A DNA stretch of 64,000 bases, taken from positions 119,808-183,807 of the forward strand of contig NZ_QVFV01000008.1 of the NCBI RefSeq assembly GCF_004212215.1. Direction: 5' to 3'. The notes beneath the pieces are model-generated. The model was not told the origin of the DNA. It saw only the letters and a program-made list of their open reading frames with translations, and did not search any database. Below, piece by piece: positions 36,852-46,279 of the stretch (positions within the stretch are counted from its first letter, which is position 1; every line of letters starts with the position of its first letter). This DNA comes from Leptolyngbya iicbica LK. Its GTDB lineage: Bacteria; Cyanobacteriota; Cyanobacteriia; Phormidesmidales; Phormidesmidaceae. The translations under genes and the position numbers were made by a program.

Positions 36852-39326
36852 TCACATCAGGTTGAGCGGATCGACATCGATGGTCAGGCTGACGTGGGCA
36901 GGACATTGTTTCGCCAGGTCGGTGAGGTCAGGAATGGGAGCCGCGATCGCCCCTTTTAACAAAACTTGCCAACGGTAGCGTCGGGCCACCCGCAAAATGG
37001 GGGCGGGTACTGGCCCGAGGAGCGACCAAGCCTCATCTAATCGACTAGCCAAGTGCGCGGCGAGGTCTTGGGCTGTGTGTTCGGCGGCGGCGCGATCAGG
37101 GCTGGTGATGCGCAACAGCACCAACCGTCCCGCTGGGGGATAGTCGAGGGCTTGGCGCTGCTGCTGCTCCGTGGTGAGAAAGTGCTGGATGTCTTGCGAT
37201 TTGACTGCCTGCACCACGGGATTTTCGGGATTATAGGTTTGCAAAATCACCCGGCCCGGTTGCTCGCCCCGCCCCGCGCGTCCGGCCACCTGAGTGAGGA
37301 CTTGAAAGGCCCGCTCACTGGCGCGATAGTCGGCCATGTATAGCAAACCGTCGGCGGCGATGATGCCGACGACTGTGACCTGGGGCAAATCGATGCCCTT
37401 GGTCAACATTTGGGTGCCGACGAGGACATCCGCCTCCCCTTGGGCAAAGCGGGCGAGCAGAGCGCGATGGGCACCTTTAGCGCGGGTGGTGTCGCTATCA
37501 AACCGCAGACAGCGGAGTTCGGGCAGTTCTTGGGCGATCGCCTGCTCTACCCGTTGGGTGCCGCTGCCAAAGTGTTTGAGATATTGAGAATCACACGCCG
37601 GACATCGGGGCGGCTGCATTTGTCCAAAGCCGCAATAGTGGCACCGCAGCATTTCGGCGGCCCCGGATCGCGATTGGTGGTAAGACAGCGACACATCGCA
37701 GTGGGGGCACATCATCACATGGCCGCATTCGCGACAAGAGACAAAACTGCTGTGGCCCCGGCGCTGGATGAACAAAATCCCCTGTTCTTCCCGAGATTTC
37801 ATCGTCTCCAACGCCGATCGCAGCGAACGGCTAAAGATGGAGCGGTTGCCGATTTGCAATTCCAACCGCATGTCGACCACGGTGATGGGCGGCGGGGGCC
37901 GCTGATGAACGCGATCGGGTAGCACCAAATAATGACGGGGCGGTAACGTCGCCGCCGACTGGGAGGTGGCCTCGGGAGACGCTGGTTGGGGCTCGGTGGC
38001 CTCAGCGATCGCGCGGAGTTGCTGCGCTGACCAACTTTCGAGGGATGGGGTGGCGGTACCGAGGACGAGGGGACAGTCGTCTAACTCAGCGCGCCACTGG
38101 GCCACGGTGCGGGCGTGGTAGCAGGGCATCGGCTGATCTTGCTTAAAGCTGCCGTCGTGCTCTTCATCCAAAATAATGATGCCGAGCTGGGGCAATGGCG
38201 AAAACACCGCCGATCGCGTGCCAATCACCACCATCGGCTCGCCCTGGAGCATCCGCCGCCAGGCGTCGTAGCGTTCACCATCAGACAAACCACTGTGATA
38301 AACGTAAACGCGATCGCCAAACCGTTGTTGAAAGCGATCCGTTAATTGCGGCGTTAGGCCAATTTCAGGTACGAGCACCAGGGCAGACTGACCCGCGGCG
38401 AGTCGGGGCGCGATCGCCTGCAAATACACCTCCGTTTTGCCCGACCCGGTGACGCCATGCAGCAAAACCATGGCAAAACTCTGGTCGGTTCGTAAGGTTT
38501 CCACGGCTGTCTGCTGCGGCGCGGTGAGCACTTTGGGGTGATCGGCCCCGAGTTCTGGCGAGGCGGGTTGCCGCAGCACTTCGCGTTCTTCAATGACGAG
38601 CAAGCCTTTTCGGGCCAGCGATCGCATCGTGGCACTGGTGGTGCGGCAATATTGCAGGGCCTCTTGCAGCCACAGGTCACCGCCCCGCCGCTGCAAGAGC
38701 GACAACACTTCGCGCTGGCGCTTGGTGACGGTGGGGTCTTCGGGGGTGGGTACCTGCACCACGGTCACGGCCTGCCGTCGCTGGGGCCGGGGTGGCGTTG
38801 GCAACGCCAGATAACTCTCTGCCCAGCCGCGATCGACCAGCGCTTGAATGCCGCGATAGGCACCGCGACATTTTTGCCGCAGATATTGCCAGGTGTAGTC
38901 ACCCTGGGCGGACTGCTGGAGCTGACTGAGCACACACACTGCCGCTGGCGAGAGGAACATCTCCGCCTCGGGGGGAATCGCGTCCGGCAAGAGTCGGAGG
39001 CGGCGCTGCGATCGCCCTAACAGTCCCGGCGGCAGCGCCGTACGAATCACCTGGATCAAAGAAGTTTGATAATAAGCCGCTACCCGTTCCAGCAATTGCC
39101 AGTAAGTCGGTGAAAACATGCCCCGGCTAATGACCGCTGCGACCGGGCGAATGTCGGCGGGTGCGAGGTCAGGCGGTGGGGTGCTCAAGAGCTGAATCGC
39201 GATCGCCCCGAGCTGTTGCGACCCAAACGGCACACTCAAAATGTCGCCGACTGCCACCTTTAAATCAGGTGGCAAACGATAGGTATAGAGTCCCTGAGCA
39301 CCGACACTATCGACTAATGCCGCCAC
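36852..39326 (-). CDS. priA: Primosomal replication restart helicase PriA
   Basis: An 824-residue superfamily 2 3'-to-5' DNA helicase that reloads the replicative helicase at stalled forks. It has an N-terminal DNA-binding region (about 1-200), Walker A GVTGSGKTEVYLQ near residue 295, the DEEH box in IILDEEHDGSFKQDQ, eight zinc-binding cysteines (CRECGHVMMCPHC, CHYCGFG, CPACDS) and motifs TQMLTKGIDLP and QVAGRAGRGEQPG. The first usable start is the GTG at 39326; the frame extends 14 more codons upstream but contains no standard start. Confidence 0.95.
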   Translation of the reverse strand: MAALVDSVGAQGLYTYRLPPDLKVAVGDILSVPFGSQQLGAIAIQLLSTPPPDLAPADIRPVAAVISRGMFSPTYWQLLERVAAYYQTSLIQVIRTALPPGLLGRSQRRLRLLPDAIPPEAEMFLSPAAVCVLSQLQQSAQGDYTWQYLRQKCRGAYRGIQALVDRGWAESYLALPTPPRPQRRQAVTVVQVPTPEDPTVTKRQREVLSLLQRRGGDLWLQEALQYCRTTSATMRSLARKGLLVIEEREVLRQPASPELGADHPKVLTAPQQTAVETLRTDQSFAMVLLHGVTGSGKTEVYLQAIAPRLAAGQSALVLVPEIGLTPQLTDRFQQRFGDRVYVYHSGLSDGERYDAWRRMLQGEPMVVIGTRSAVFSPLPQLGIIILDEEHDGSFKQDQPMPCYHARTVAQWRAELDDCPLVLGTATPSLESWSAQQLRAIAEATEPQPASPEATSQSAATLPPRHYLVLPDRVHQRPPPPITVVDMRLELQIGNRSIFSRSLRSALETMKSREEQGILFIQRRGHSSFVSCRECGHVMMCPHCDVSLSYHQSRSGAAEMLRCHYCGFGQMQPPRCPACDSQYLKHFGSGTQRVEQAIAQELPELRCLRFDSDTTRAKGAHRALLARFAQGEADVLVGTQMLTKGIDLPQVTVVGIIAADGLLYMADYRASERAFQVLTQVAGRAGRGEQPGRVILQTYNPENPVVQAVKSQDIQHFLTTEQQQRQALDYPPAGRLVLLRITSPDRAAAEHTAQDLAAHLASRLDEAWSLLGPVPAPILRVARRYRWQVLLKGAIAAPIPDLTDLAKQCPAHVSLTIDVDPLNLM

Positions 39327-39675
39327 CCATTTTGGTGCCCCGCTACTAATATCAACCTCACTTGATCAATTCGAACTCTAGTGTAGCGATCGGCGGTCAA
39401 AAAAGTTGGCATTTTTCCGCGTTTGCCGCTATCCTTGCTAAGCCCTGAAAAAGCTTAAGGTTTCCGTTAGATTCCTGTCGGAAATTCCCGGCCTTTTACA
39501 AGCGGTTACATTCTCTGATAATCGTTACATCAGCGCAAATCAGCCCAATCCCTTGATGGAGAGATCATTGCCCCTGTGGATAAATATTAAATTTCTGAAA
39601 TGGGTTGCTATTTTGCTACGAATTCGAGTATAAACGCCTCAAAAGCAAAGGCATTGGAAGCCTCATGTAATCCCT
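39327..39675. other. Divergent promoter region of priA and sigC-like gene
   Basis: About 350 bp between divergent genes. It contains a direct repeat of GTTACAT (39505-39511 and 39534-39540) spaced 29 bp apart and an AT-rich stretch at 39580-39640 likely to include the sigma gene promoter. The exact promoter cannot be fixed by eye. Confidence 0.4.
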
Positions 39676-40851
39676 ATGGAAGCCTTCTTTATTTCTCCTG
39701 AAACTGATTCTGAAACGTTAGCGCATGTCGGCCTCGCTGATGATGAGTTGAATGCGACTCAAACTGATGAGCAGTCGGAGGCATCATCGACGCAATCGCG
39801 CAAAGAGGATGCTTCTTGGGGTGACGATACTGATGTGTCAGCTCAGTACACAACCCGCGATTCTCTTTCAGAACTGAGTCTGCCTGGCTATCAAAAAACC
39901 ATCACTGATGATGCGGTGGGTGCGTTCTTTAAAGAGATGGCTCGCTATCCCTTGCTGAAGCCCGCCGAGGAAATTGAATTGGCTCGGCAAGTGCGATTTC
40001 TCGGTCAAGTTGAAGAGTTTAGAGAAAGCTGGATTGAAGAGAAGGGGCAGCCCCCAACGCTGCCAGAGATGGTCGAAGCCTTTGGCCTAAGCGAAGCAGA
40101 ATTTCGCCAAAAGCTGCATTATGGTCGTGCGGCTAAGCGGCGGATGATTCGTTCAAACCTGCGATTAGTGGTGTCCATCGCTAAGCGTTATTTAAATCGA
40201 GGTGTCCCATTTCTCGATTTGATTCAGGAAGGGGCGTTAGGTTTAAATCGGGCGACCGAGAAATTTGATCCCGATAAAGGATATAAATTTTCGACTTATG
40301 CTTATTGGTGGATTCGCCAAGGCATTACTCGCACGATCGCGAACGATGCCCGCACCATCCGTTTGCCCATTCATATTGTTGAAAAGCTCAACAAATTAAA
40401 GAAAGCCCATCGCGAATTGCGCCGTGATTTGCAACGCAATCCGACCGAGGCCGAGCTGGCCGAAGCATTGGATATGGCTCCCGATCAACTGCGGAGTTTG
40501 CAGCAAGTGCGACGGCGATCGCTCTCCCTCAATCATCGCGTTGGCAAAGGCGAAGATACCGAGCTGATGGAATTATTGGAAGACGGCAACACCCAAACGC
40601 CGGAAGCCAAGATCAGTGAGTCCATGATGCGCAAAGAAATAACGGGCGTCTTGTCCGAGGTTTTGACGGAGCGCGAGAAGGATATTATTACTCTGAGATA
40701 TGGCTTAACGACGGGAGAAACGCACACCCTTGAAGAAGTTGGGAATATGTTTAACCTGTCTCGGGAACGGGTGCGCCAAATCCAAACTAAGGCCATGCGC
40801 AAGCTCAGAAGACCGCAAGTGGCCTCGCGCCTCAAGGGGTGGTTACGTTAA
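39676..40851 (+). CDS. sigC: Group 2 RNA polymerase sigma factor, SigC-like
   Basis: A 391-residue sigma-70 family factor. An acidic N-terminal region of about 70 residues precedes region 1.2 (DDAVGAFFKEMARYPLLKPA), region 2 (SNLRLVVSIAKRYLNRG, DLIQEGALGLNRATEKFD, FSTYAYWWIRQGITR), region 3 and region 4 with the helix-turn-helix LEEVGNMFNLSRERVRQIQT. The MARYPLLKPAEEIELARQVR form of region 1.2 is what I remember of cyanobacterial SigC rather than SigA, SigB or SigD. SigC is tied to heat and carbon/nitrogen responses. It is followed 115 bp later by the glycosyltransferase on the same strand. Confidence 0.85.
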   Translation: MEAFFISPETDSETLAHVGLADDELNATQTDEQSEASSTQSRKEDASWGDDTDVSAQYTTRDSLSELSLPGYQKTITDDAVGAFFKEMARYPLLKPAEEIELARQVRFLGQVEEFRESWIEEKGQPPTLPEMVEAFGLSEAEFRQKLHYGRAAKRRMIRSNLRLVVSIAKRYLNRGVPFLDLIQEGALGLNRATEKFDPDKGYKFSTYAYWWIRQGITRTIANDARTIRLPIHIVEKLNKLKKAHRELRRDLQRNPTEAELAEALDMAPDQLRSLQQVRRRSLSLNHRVGKGEDTELMELLEDGNTQTPEAKISESMMRKEITGVLSEVLTEREKDIITLRYGLTTGETHTLEEVGNMFNLSRERVRQIQTKAMRKLRRPQVASRLKGWLR

Positions 40852-40966
40852 CCCCAGGTGTTGGGTTGGGCAGCGTGACGTGGGGGCTTTTGCCGTAGCG
40901 TGCCTAACAGACCATTCTCCCAAAAGCCTGAATGATGTTGGCGTAACTTAGAGGGAGAGAGGTTTT

Positions 40967-42232
40967 GTGGACTATAAGCAGGATCTCATCACAACGATTC
41001 ACGACTTAGGCTGCGATATTGAGCGGCTCGATAATCATCTCACCGAGGTAAGTCAGTCCTTACCCACGGCGGTGTTGATTCCCTCTTTATATGAAGAGCT
41101 GCAGCGTCCGGCGCTGACCCAGATTCGGGATCAGCTGATGCACTGCCGCTTTGTGAACAACGTCGTGATCAGCCTTTATGCCCAAACCGCCGAAGAATAT
41201 TTTCAGGCGGTGGACTTTTTTGGCACGTTGCCGCAGCCGACTTACGTGCTGTGGGAAAATGGCCCGCGCATCACCAAGCTACTGGCGCAGCTACAAGAAC
41301 AAGGGCTCGATTTGTTGCAGCATCGGGGCAAGGGTCGGGCCGTTTGGCTGGGCTTAGGCGTGGCGAGTTTGGAAGCCGCTGCGATCGCCCTCCACGACGC
41401 CGACATCATCACCTACGACAAAACCTATCCGCTCAAGCTGCTCTTTCCTCTGCTAGAGCGAGAATTTGGCATTGCCTTTAGCAAGGCTTACTACACCCGA
41501 TTAAGTGAAGCCCCGCGCCGGATGCATGGCCGCGTCACTCGCCTATTTGTGACGCCGCTGATTACTTCCCTCATGGAAGTGTTTGGCTATCGCGACTACC
41601 TGCGCTATCTCAACTCCTACCGCTATCCCTTGTCGGGCGAATTTGCCCTAACCAGTGACTTGGCCCTGAATACTCGCATCCCTGCCGACTGGGGTTTGGA
41701 AGTGGGCCTACTGGCCGAGGTGTATCGAAACTTGGCCCGCAAGCGCATTGCCCAGGTCGATCTTGGCATCTTTGAGCACAAACATCAGGACATGGGCACT
41801 TCGTCTGACAAGGGGTTGCAAAAAATGTGCCGTGACATTCTCAAATCGGTATTGCGCACCCTGACCGAAACCGAGCAAGTCGCCATCTCTCGCGATCACA
41901 TTCGGGCGTTGAGTGTGAAGTTTCGCCGAGAAGCCCAAAACCTGACCCGGCAATATTTCGTGGATGCCCGTTTTAACGGCATTGAATACGATCGCCATAA
42001 AGAAGAAGTCACTCTGGAAAATTTTGAAAAGATTATTCTGAAAGCCGGTGACGAATATCTGGAAGACGCCACCGGCACCCAGATTCCTGACTGGACCCGT
42101 GCCCTGGCAGTCATGCCACAATTGCGAGAACAGTTGCGAGATGCCGTCGTGGCCGACATGAGCGACGCCCGCGAGCAAAACGAGCAAACCCGAGCGGTGA
42201 CGACGCCGTCCTTAACGGTGATTCCTCAATAG
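40967..42232 (+). CDS. GT-A glycosyltransferase resembling glucosyl-3-phosphoglycerate synthase
   Basis: A 421-residue soluble glycosyltransferase widely conserved in cyanobacteria. It has a nucleotide-sugar binding N-terminal half (TAVLIPSLYEELQRPAL), a GKGRAVWLGL loop, the metal-binding acidic cluster ALHDADIITYD near residue 145, and an acceptor region with KAYYTRL and TPLITSLMEVFGYR. The pattern recalls GT81 glucosyl-3-phosphoglycerate synthases, the first step to the compatible solute glucosylglycerate. The exact product is inference. It starts at GTG 40967, preceded by the purine-rich GAGGGAGAGAGG. A charged, probably disordered tail closes the protein. Confidence 0.78.
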   Translation: MDYKQDLITTIHDLGCDIERLDNHLTEVSQSLPTAVLIPSLYEELQRPALTQIRDQLMHCRFVNNVVISLYAQTAEEYFQAVDFFGTLPQPTYVLWENGPRITKLLAQLQEQGLDLLQHRGKGRAVWLGLGVASLEAAAIALHDADIITYDKTYPLKLLFPLLEREFGIAFSKAYYTRLSEAPRRMHGRVTRLFVTPLITSLMEVFGYRDYLRYLNSYRYPLSGEFALTSDLALNTRIPADWGLEVGLLAEVYRNLARKRIAQVDLGIFEHKHQDMGTSSDKGLQKMCRDILKSVLRTLTETEQVAISRDHIRALSVKFRREAQNLTRQYFVDARFNGIEYDRHKEEVTLENFEKIILKAGDEYLEDATGTQIPDWTRALAVMPQLREQLRDAVVADMSDAREQNEQTRAVTTPSLTVIPQ

Positions 42233-42263
42233 GGAGTGTGTCGGGTCGCCCCCTCGGTCGGGG

Positions 42264-42944
42264 CTACCCCCGGACCTTGGGGCAGGGGCGATCGCCGGGC
42301 GCGGCCATCGTGCAATCTTGGGCAAGGCAGGGCTGTTGATAGCAGTCTTCCGTTTCCAAAGCGGGCGGGGGAGCGCCGAAGACCATCTCACAACTGAAGT
42401 CCTCAAAGTTGGGCGTCATGGTGAGGGGAATGCCGAAGTCTTCAGTAAAGAAGCGCTGGGTCGGTAGTTTGCACATGTTGACACACATGCCGACACAGCG
42501 ACTCTGTTCCAGATAGCGGCACTTTTGAATGTGGACGCCGCTGGTTTGTTGGCGCGGTTCACCGTTGGCGTCCGTCACGGTGACTTCGGTGACTTCGCAA
42601 GGGCCGACTAACCATTCAAACAAGACGGTGGCAAACCAGGCGTTGAGTTCGCATACCAGGCGAGTTGGGGAAAAGAGGGTGCGGATCAGCCATAGTGCTG
42701 GTGCGGGCACCAGAGACTTCAGCACGACAGCGACCAGCGCTTGCTGTTCCTCGGCGTTGCGCCCTTTCATGATTTTTTGCGATAGGTCAACGAAGCCGTC
42801 GTAACCCTGCAGCGCAGTTTTTTGCCCCACGGCATGGGCCATTTTGCGGCTAAAGAGGCGAATGAACAGCCGATCAAACAGGCCGTCCTGATATTCCGTA
42901 GGGGGTTGCCGAGTCTGCATAGCGGACTGGTGAGTTGCATTCAA
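42264..42944 (-). CDS. Beta-carotene isomerase D27-like protein (DUF4033)
   Basis: A 226-residue protein matching the D27-like DUF4033 family. In plants D27 isomerises all-trans to 9-cis-beta-carotene using an iron centre, the first step to strigolactones; cyanobacterial homologues are common and their substrate is unsettled. The cysteine-rich core CRYLEQSRCVGMCVNMCKLP, PLTMTPNFEDFSCEMVFG and the C-terminal Cys-rich tail (CYQQPCLAQDC) are characteristic. It is convergent with the glycosyltransferase, and the two stops are 31 bp apart. Confidence 0.85.
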   Translation of the reverse strand: MNATHQSAMQTRQPPTEYQDGLFDRLFIRLFSRKMAHAVGQKTALQGYDGFVDLSQKIMKGRNAEEQQALVAVVLKSLVPAPALWLIRTLFSPTRLVCELNAWFATVLFEWLVGPCEVTEVTVTDANGEPRQQTSGVHIQKCRYLEQSRCVGMCVNMCKLPTQRFFTEDFGIPLTMTPNFEDFSCEMVFGAPPPALETEDCYQQPCLAQDCTMAAPGDRPCPKVRG

Positions 42945-43010
42945 GGGGCTTGAATACTGTAGCGCGATCGCTCTCTTCCCTTCCGAGCGGCTGAGCCTAT
43001 CGGCTGGGTT

Positions 43011-43724
43011 TCACAGCCAGAGCATCGCGCCCAAAATCATCAATAAGACTGACAGCAGCGCTTGAAAGCGTTCGATCGGGAGGCGGTGATTAATCCAGCC
43101 GCCGATCGCGATCGCCCCCAGTATCCCGGGCAGCGACAGGCCATAGAGTTGAAAAATGCGCTCAGTCCACAGTCCGGCCAGGGCATGGCTGCCCAAAATG
43201 CCCAGTCCCGTGGGCAAAAAGTAACTTTGCAAGCTGGCCCGAAACTCGCTGGGCGACCACCGCCGCATTTCGCCATAAATGACGACTGGGGGGCCATTGG
43301 TGTTGTAAGCGCCGCCCAGCACTCCCGCCACAAAGCCAAAGAGCGCAGCCCAGCGCGCCGAGTCCAGCTTCATCAACCGCAGATTGCCTAAGCGATAGAG
43401 CCCAAAGCCGATGAGGAACAGTCCCAGTAGGCGGGTGACAATCTCACTGGGGACTTGCGTGACCAGCCAGATGCCTACAGGGATGCCCGCCAAAGTCGCC
43501 AGCACTAAGCGCCACACCGACCCCACCTCGACCAAGCGCCAATTGCGCAGCAAAATAATGCTGGCGATGGTGGGGCCGACCAAGCCAAACAAGGGGGTGG
43601 CGGTGGTAATGCCCAACAGCAGCGTCAGCAGGGGCATGGCAAACAGGGCACTACCAAAGCCAAAGGTCGAGGAGATCAGCGTCGCCCCAAAGAAAATCAG
43701 TGCCGTAAAGAGTGCTTCAGCCAT
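43011..43724 (-). CDS. TauE/SafE-family anion exporter
   Basis: A 237-residue integral membrane protein with about eight hydrophobic helices and the internal two-fold repeat of TauE/SafE (DUF81) transporters. The first half contains STFGFGSALFAMPLLTLLLG, the second FGFVAGVLGGAYNTNGPPVV; the N-T-N-G-P-P element is the family signature. Members export sulfite, sulfoacetate or other organosulfur and small anions. It is divergent from a LysR-type regulator, with 57 bp between the starts, which suggests that the regulator controls it. Confidence 0.88.
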   Translation of the reverse strand: MAEALFTALIFFGATLISSTFGFGSALFAMPLLTLLLGITTATPLFGLVGPTIASIILLRNWRLVEVGSVWRLVLATLAGIPVGIWLVTQVPSEIVTRLLGLFLIGFGLYRLGNLRLMKLDSARWAALFGFVAGVLGGAYNTNGPPVVIYGEMRRWSPSEFRASLQSYFLPTGLGILGSHALAGLWTERIFQLYGLSLPGILGAIAIGGWINHRLPIERFQALLSVLLMILGAMLWL

Positions 43725-43781
43725 GCCAGTTCTGCAAATGCCCCGTCTATGATGAGAGCATGAAACCAGGATGTAGGCAGT

Positions 43782-44717
43782 ATGGGTGATATCAATCCGT
43801 TTCGGCTAAAGATTTCGCAGTTGCGCGCCTTAGTGGCGATCGCCGACAGCGGCACCTTTAGCGATGCGGCCCTTGACCTCGATCTCTCCCAATCTGCCGT
43901 CAGCCACGCGATCGCCATCCTCGAAGACGAGTTAGGCGTCGTGTTGCTTAACCGCGGTCGCCAAGGGGCGGCCCTAACTCCTTTGGGTGAAGAAGTCACC
44001 GCTGAAGCCCGCCGCCTGATGGACTCGCTAGAGCGGATTGGCCAGCTGGCGCAGCAGTCCCGGGGCTTGCAGCAAGGCACCGTGCGCATTGCTGGATTCC
44101 GGAGTGTCGCGACTCACATCTTGCCAGAGGTGATCCAGCAGTTTCGCAACGATTATCCCGGCATTCAGGTCAAGATCGAAGAATACCACCAGTCGCAACA
44201 GGTGGAACGCGAAGTGCGTCAGGGCAATGCCGACATTGGCTTTACTTACTTACCCACTACGCCAGAGTTTACGGCGTGGGAACTGTTGCGCGATCGCTAT
44301 GTGCTATTGCTGCCCCCCCACAGCGATTACCTGAAGGGTCCCAACACTTGGGAGCGGTTGGTGAAGCTGCCCCTCATTCTGGCCCCACCCGATGACGGCT
44401 GTCGCAACCTGATTGAGCAGCATTTTGCCCATACCCATTTGGCGGTTAAGCCCGTTTATGAAGTGCGGGAGGATTCCACCATTTTGAGCATGGTGCAAAA
44501 GGGGCTGGGGGCGACGATCATGGCGCAGCTCGCGGCAGAACCGATTCCCGCTAATCTGACGCTGACTGAGTTACCAACGCCGTTGGTGCGCGTGATTGGG
44601 GTGATTCAACTGACTGAGGCGCTGCAAACGCCGCCGGTCTTTGCCTTTATGGATACCTTGAAGCAAGTTTGGACCGCTGCCCAGCGGGTGATGCAGCCCG
44701 TGGCTGGAGGCTGGTGA
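43782..44717 (+). CDS. LysR-type transcriptional regulator
   Basis: A 311-residue regulator with an N-terminal winged helix-turn-helix (about 8-66: LRALVAIADSGTFSDAALDL, DLSQSAVSHAIAILEDELGV, LNRGRQGAALTPLGEEV) and a two-lobed effector-binding domain (about 95-300). LysR proteins bind the intergenic region of divergent targets, so the TauE/SafE exporter is the probable target. The ligand is unknown, but a sulfur compound is plausible given the neighbour (inference). Confidence 0.92.
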   Translation: MGDINPFRLKISQLRALVAIADSGTFSDAALDLDLSQSAVSHAIAILEDELGVVLLNRGRQGAALTPLGEEVTAEARRLMDSLERIGQLAQQSRGLQQGTVRIAGFRSVATHILPEVIQQFRNDYPGIQVKIEEYHQSQQVEREVRQGNADIGFTYLPTTPEFTAWELLRDRYVLLLPPHSDYLKGPNTWERLVKLPLILAPPDDGCRNLIEQHFAHTHLAVKPVYEVREDSTILSMVQKGLGATIMAQLAAEPIPANLTLTELPTPLVRVIGVIQLTEALQTPPVFAFMDTLKQVWTAAQRVMQPVAGGW

Positions 44718-44871
44718 CGAATACGGCCCATGCGTTTCCAAAGGTGATCACTGCAGAGCTGTCGCCGTTGAGAGCGATCGGATAAACGCTGCATTCCCCA
44801 CTGGTCGAAATGACCGCGATCCGAGATGATAGGGGGATATCAAAACGCAGTTTGGGATTGGCATCGGTCGC

Positions 44872-46179
44872 ATGGGGGCAGCATCACACTGGAATACCTT
44901 GCCAGAACAACTGCTCGATTTGGCCCAGCAGGCAGGCGCGGAAGCAGCGGAAGTCTTTCAGTCGAGCTCGTCGGCCCATCCCGTTTTTTTTGAAGCGAAT
45001 CGGCTGAAACAGCTTGAGAGCAATAATTTAGCTGGCACGGCGCTCCGGCTCTGGCGAGATGGACGACCGGGCATTGCGGTGGCCCACGGACCGATCGCGC
45101 CTCAAGCCCTGGTGGATAAGGCGATCGCCATTAGCCAGCTCAACGACCCCGAAGAGATTCAACTCAACGAAGGCACGGCGCAGCATTTTCCCGATGTGGG
45201 GGCAGCGGTCTCGGTAGCGCAAATGATCGAGTGGGGCAACACCGCGATCGCCCTGATCCGCGATCAGTATCCCGAAGTGCTGTGCGAAGCGGAATTGGAG
45301 TGCGACACAGAAATTACCCGCCTGGTGAACTCGCGGGGGCTGGACTATGGCTACAGCGACATTACGCTGAGCGCTTACCTGGGGGTCGAATGGGTGCGCG
45401 GCGACGACTTCTTGAGCGTGGGCGATGGCCAGGTGAAACGCTATGCGCTGGCCCCTGAAGCCCTGGCCGAGCAGATTTTGAAACGGTTGGCCTGGGCCGA
45501 CCGCAACGTTGAGCCGGTGGTTGGCCGCGTCCCGGTGCTGTTCACCGCCAAAGCCGCCGACATCCTCTGGGGGACGGTGCAGGCGGCGCTCAGTGGCAAG
45601 CGCGTGCGCGAAGGCTCCTCACCGTGGAGCGATCGCCTGGGCGAAAAAGTCACCTCTGAGGCCCTCACCCTCTATCAAGATCCCGACACCGGGCCATTTA
45701 GCTGTCCCTTTGATGATGAGGGCACCCCCGCCCAAAAGCTCACCTTTATTGAGCAGGGCGTGCTGCGATTGTTCTACACCGATCGCACAGTGGGGCAAGA
45801 GCTCGGTGGCGGTTCCACCGGTAATGGGTTTCGTCCTGGGTTGGGCAGTGCCCCCACGCCGGGCCTCTTCAATACCCTGATCGAACCAGGGCAATTGACT
45901 CTGGCGGAACTGATCCAACAACTGGATGATGCGATCGTGGTGGATCAGATTTTGGGCGAAACCGCTGGCATCTCTGGCGATTTTTCCATCAATATCGACC
46001 TGGGCTACCGGGTGCGGCGGGGCGAGATTCAGGGGCGGGTAAAGGATACGATGGTGTCAGGGAATGTCTATACTGCTTTGATGAATCTACAGGCGATGGG
46101 GCGAGACGCGGATTGGAATGGTGCCTGTTTTACGCCCTCGGTCCTGTTAGCGGGTCTCTCGGTGACGGGAGCCCGATAA
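44872..46179 (+). CDS. TldD/PmbA-family metallopeptidase, TldE-like
   Basis: A 435-residue member of the TldD/TldE (PmbA) family, which forms a heterodimeric zinc protease degrading unfolded peptides and maturing some RiPPs. The N-terminal half contains VFFEANRLKQLESNNLAGTA. The C-terminal half includes LGEKVTSEALTLYQDPD, PFDDEGTPAQKLTFIEQGVL and SGDFSINIDLGYRVRRGEIQ. The HExxxH zinc motif of TldD is not visible, which fits the non-catalytic TldE/PmbA partner. No tldD gene is in the window. It starts at ATG 44872. Confidence 0.85.
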   Translation: MGAASHWNTLPEQLLDLAQQAGAEAAEVFQSSSSAHPVFFEANRLKQLESNNLAGTALRLWRDGRPGIAVAHGPIAPQALVDKAIAISQLNDPEEIQLNEGTAQHFPDVGAAVSVAQMIEWGNTAIALIRDQYPEVLCEAELECDTEITRLVNSRGLDYGYSDITLSAYLGVEWVRGDDFLSVGDGQVKRYALAPEALAEQILKRLAWADRNVEPVVGRVPVLFTAKAADILWGTVQAALSGKRVREGSSPWSDRLGEKVTSEALTLYQDPDTGPFSCPFDDEGTPAQKLTFIEQGVLRLFYTDRTVGQELGGGSTGNGFRPGLGSAPTPGLFNTLIEPGQLTLAELIQQLDDAIVVDQILGETAGISGDFSINIDLGYRVRRGEIQGRVKDTMVSGNVYTALMNLQAMGRDADWNGACFTPSVLLAGLSVTGAR

Positions 46180-46279
46180 GCCCGCGATCGCTCGGCGAGA
46201 GCCCGGGTTCGCTCTCCCGCGTTGCGTCCCAAACGGTGAACTGGGCATTCTCTCGATTGTTGTTTCACGCCCCCACGCT

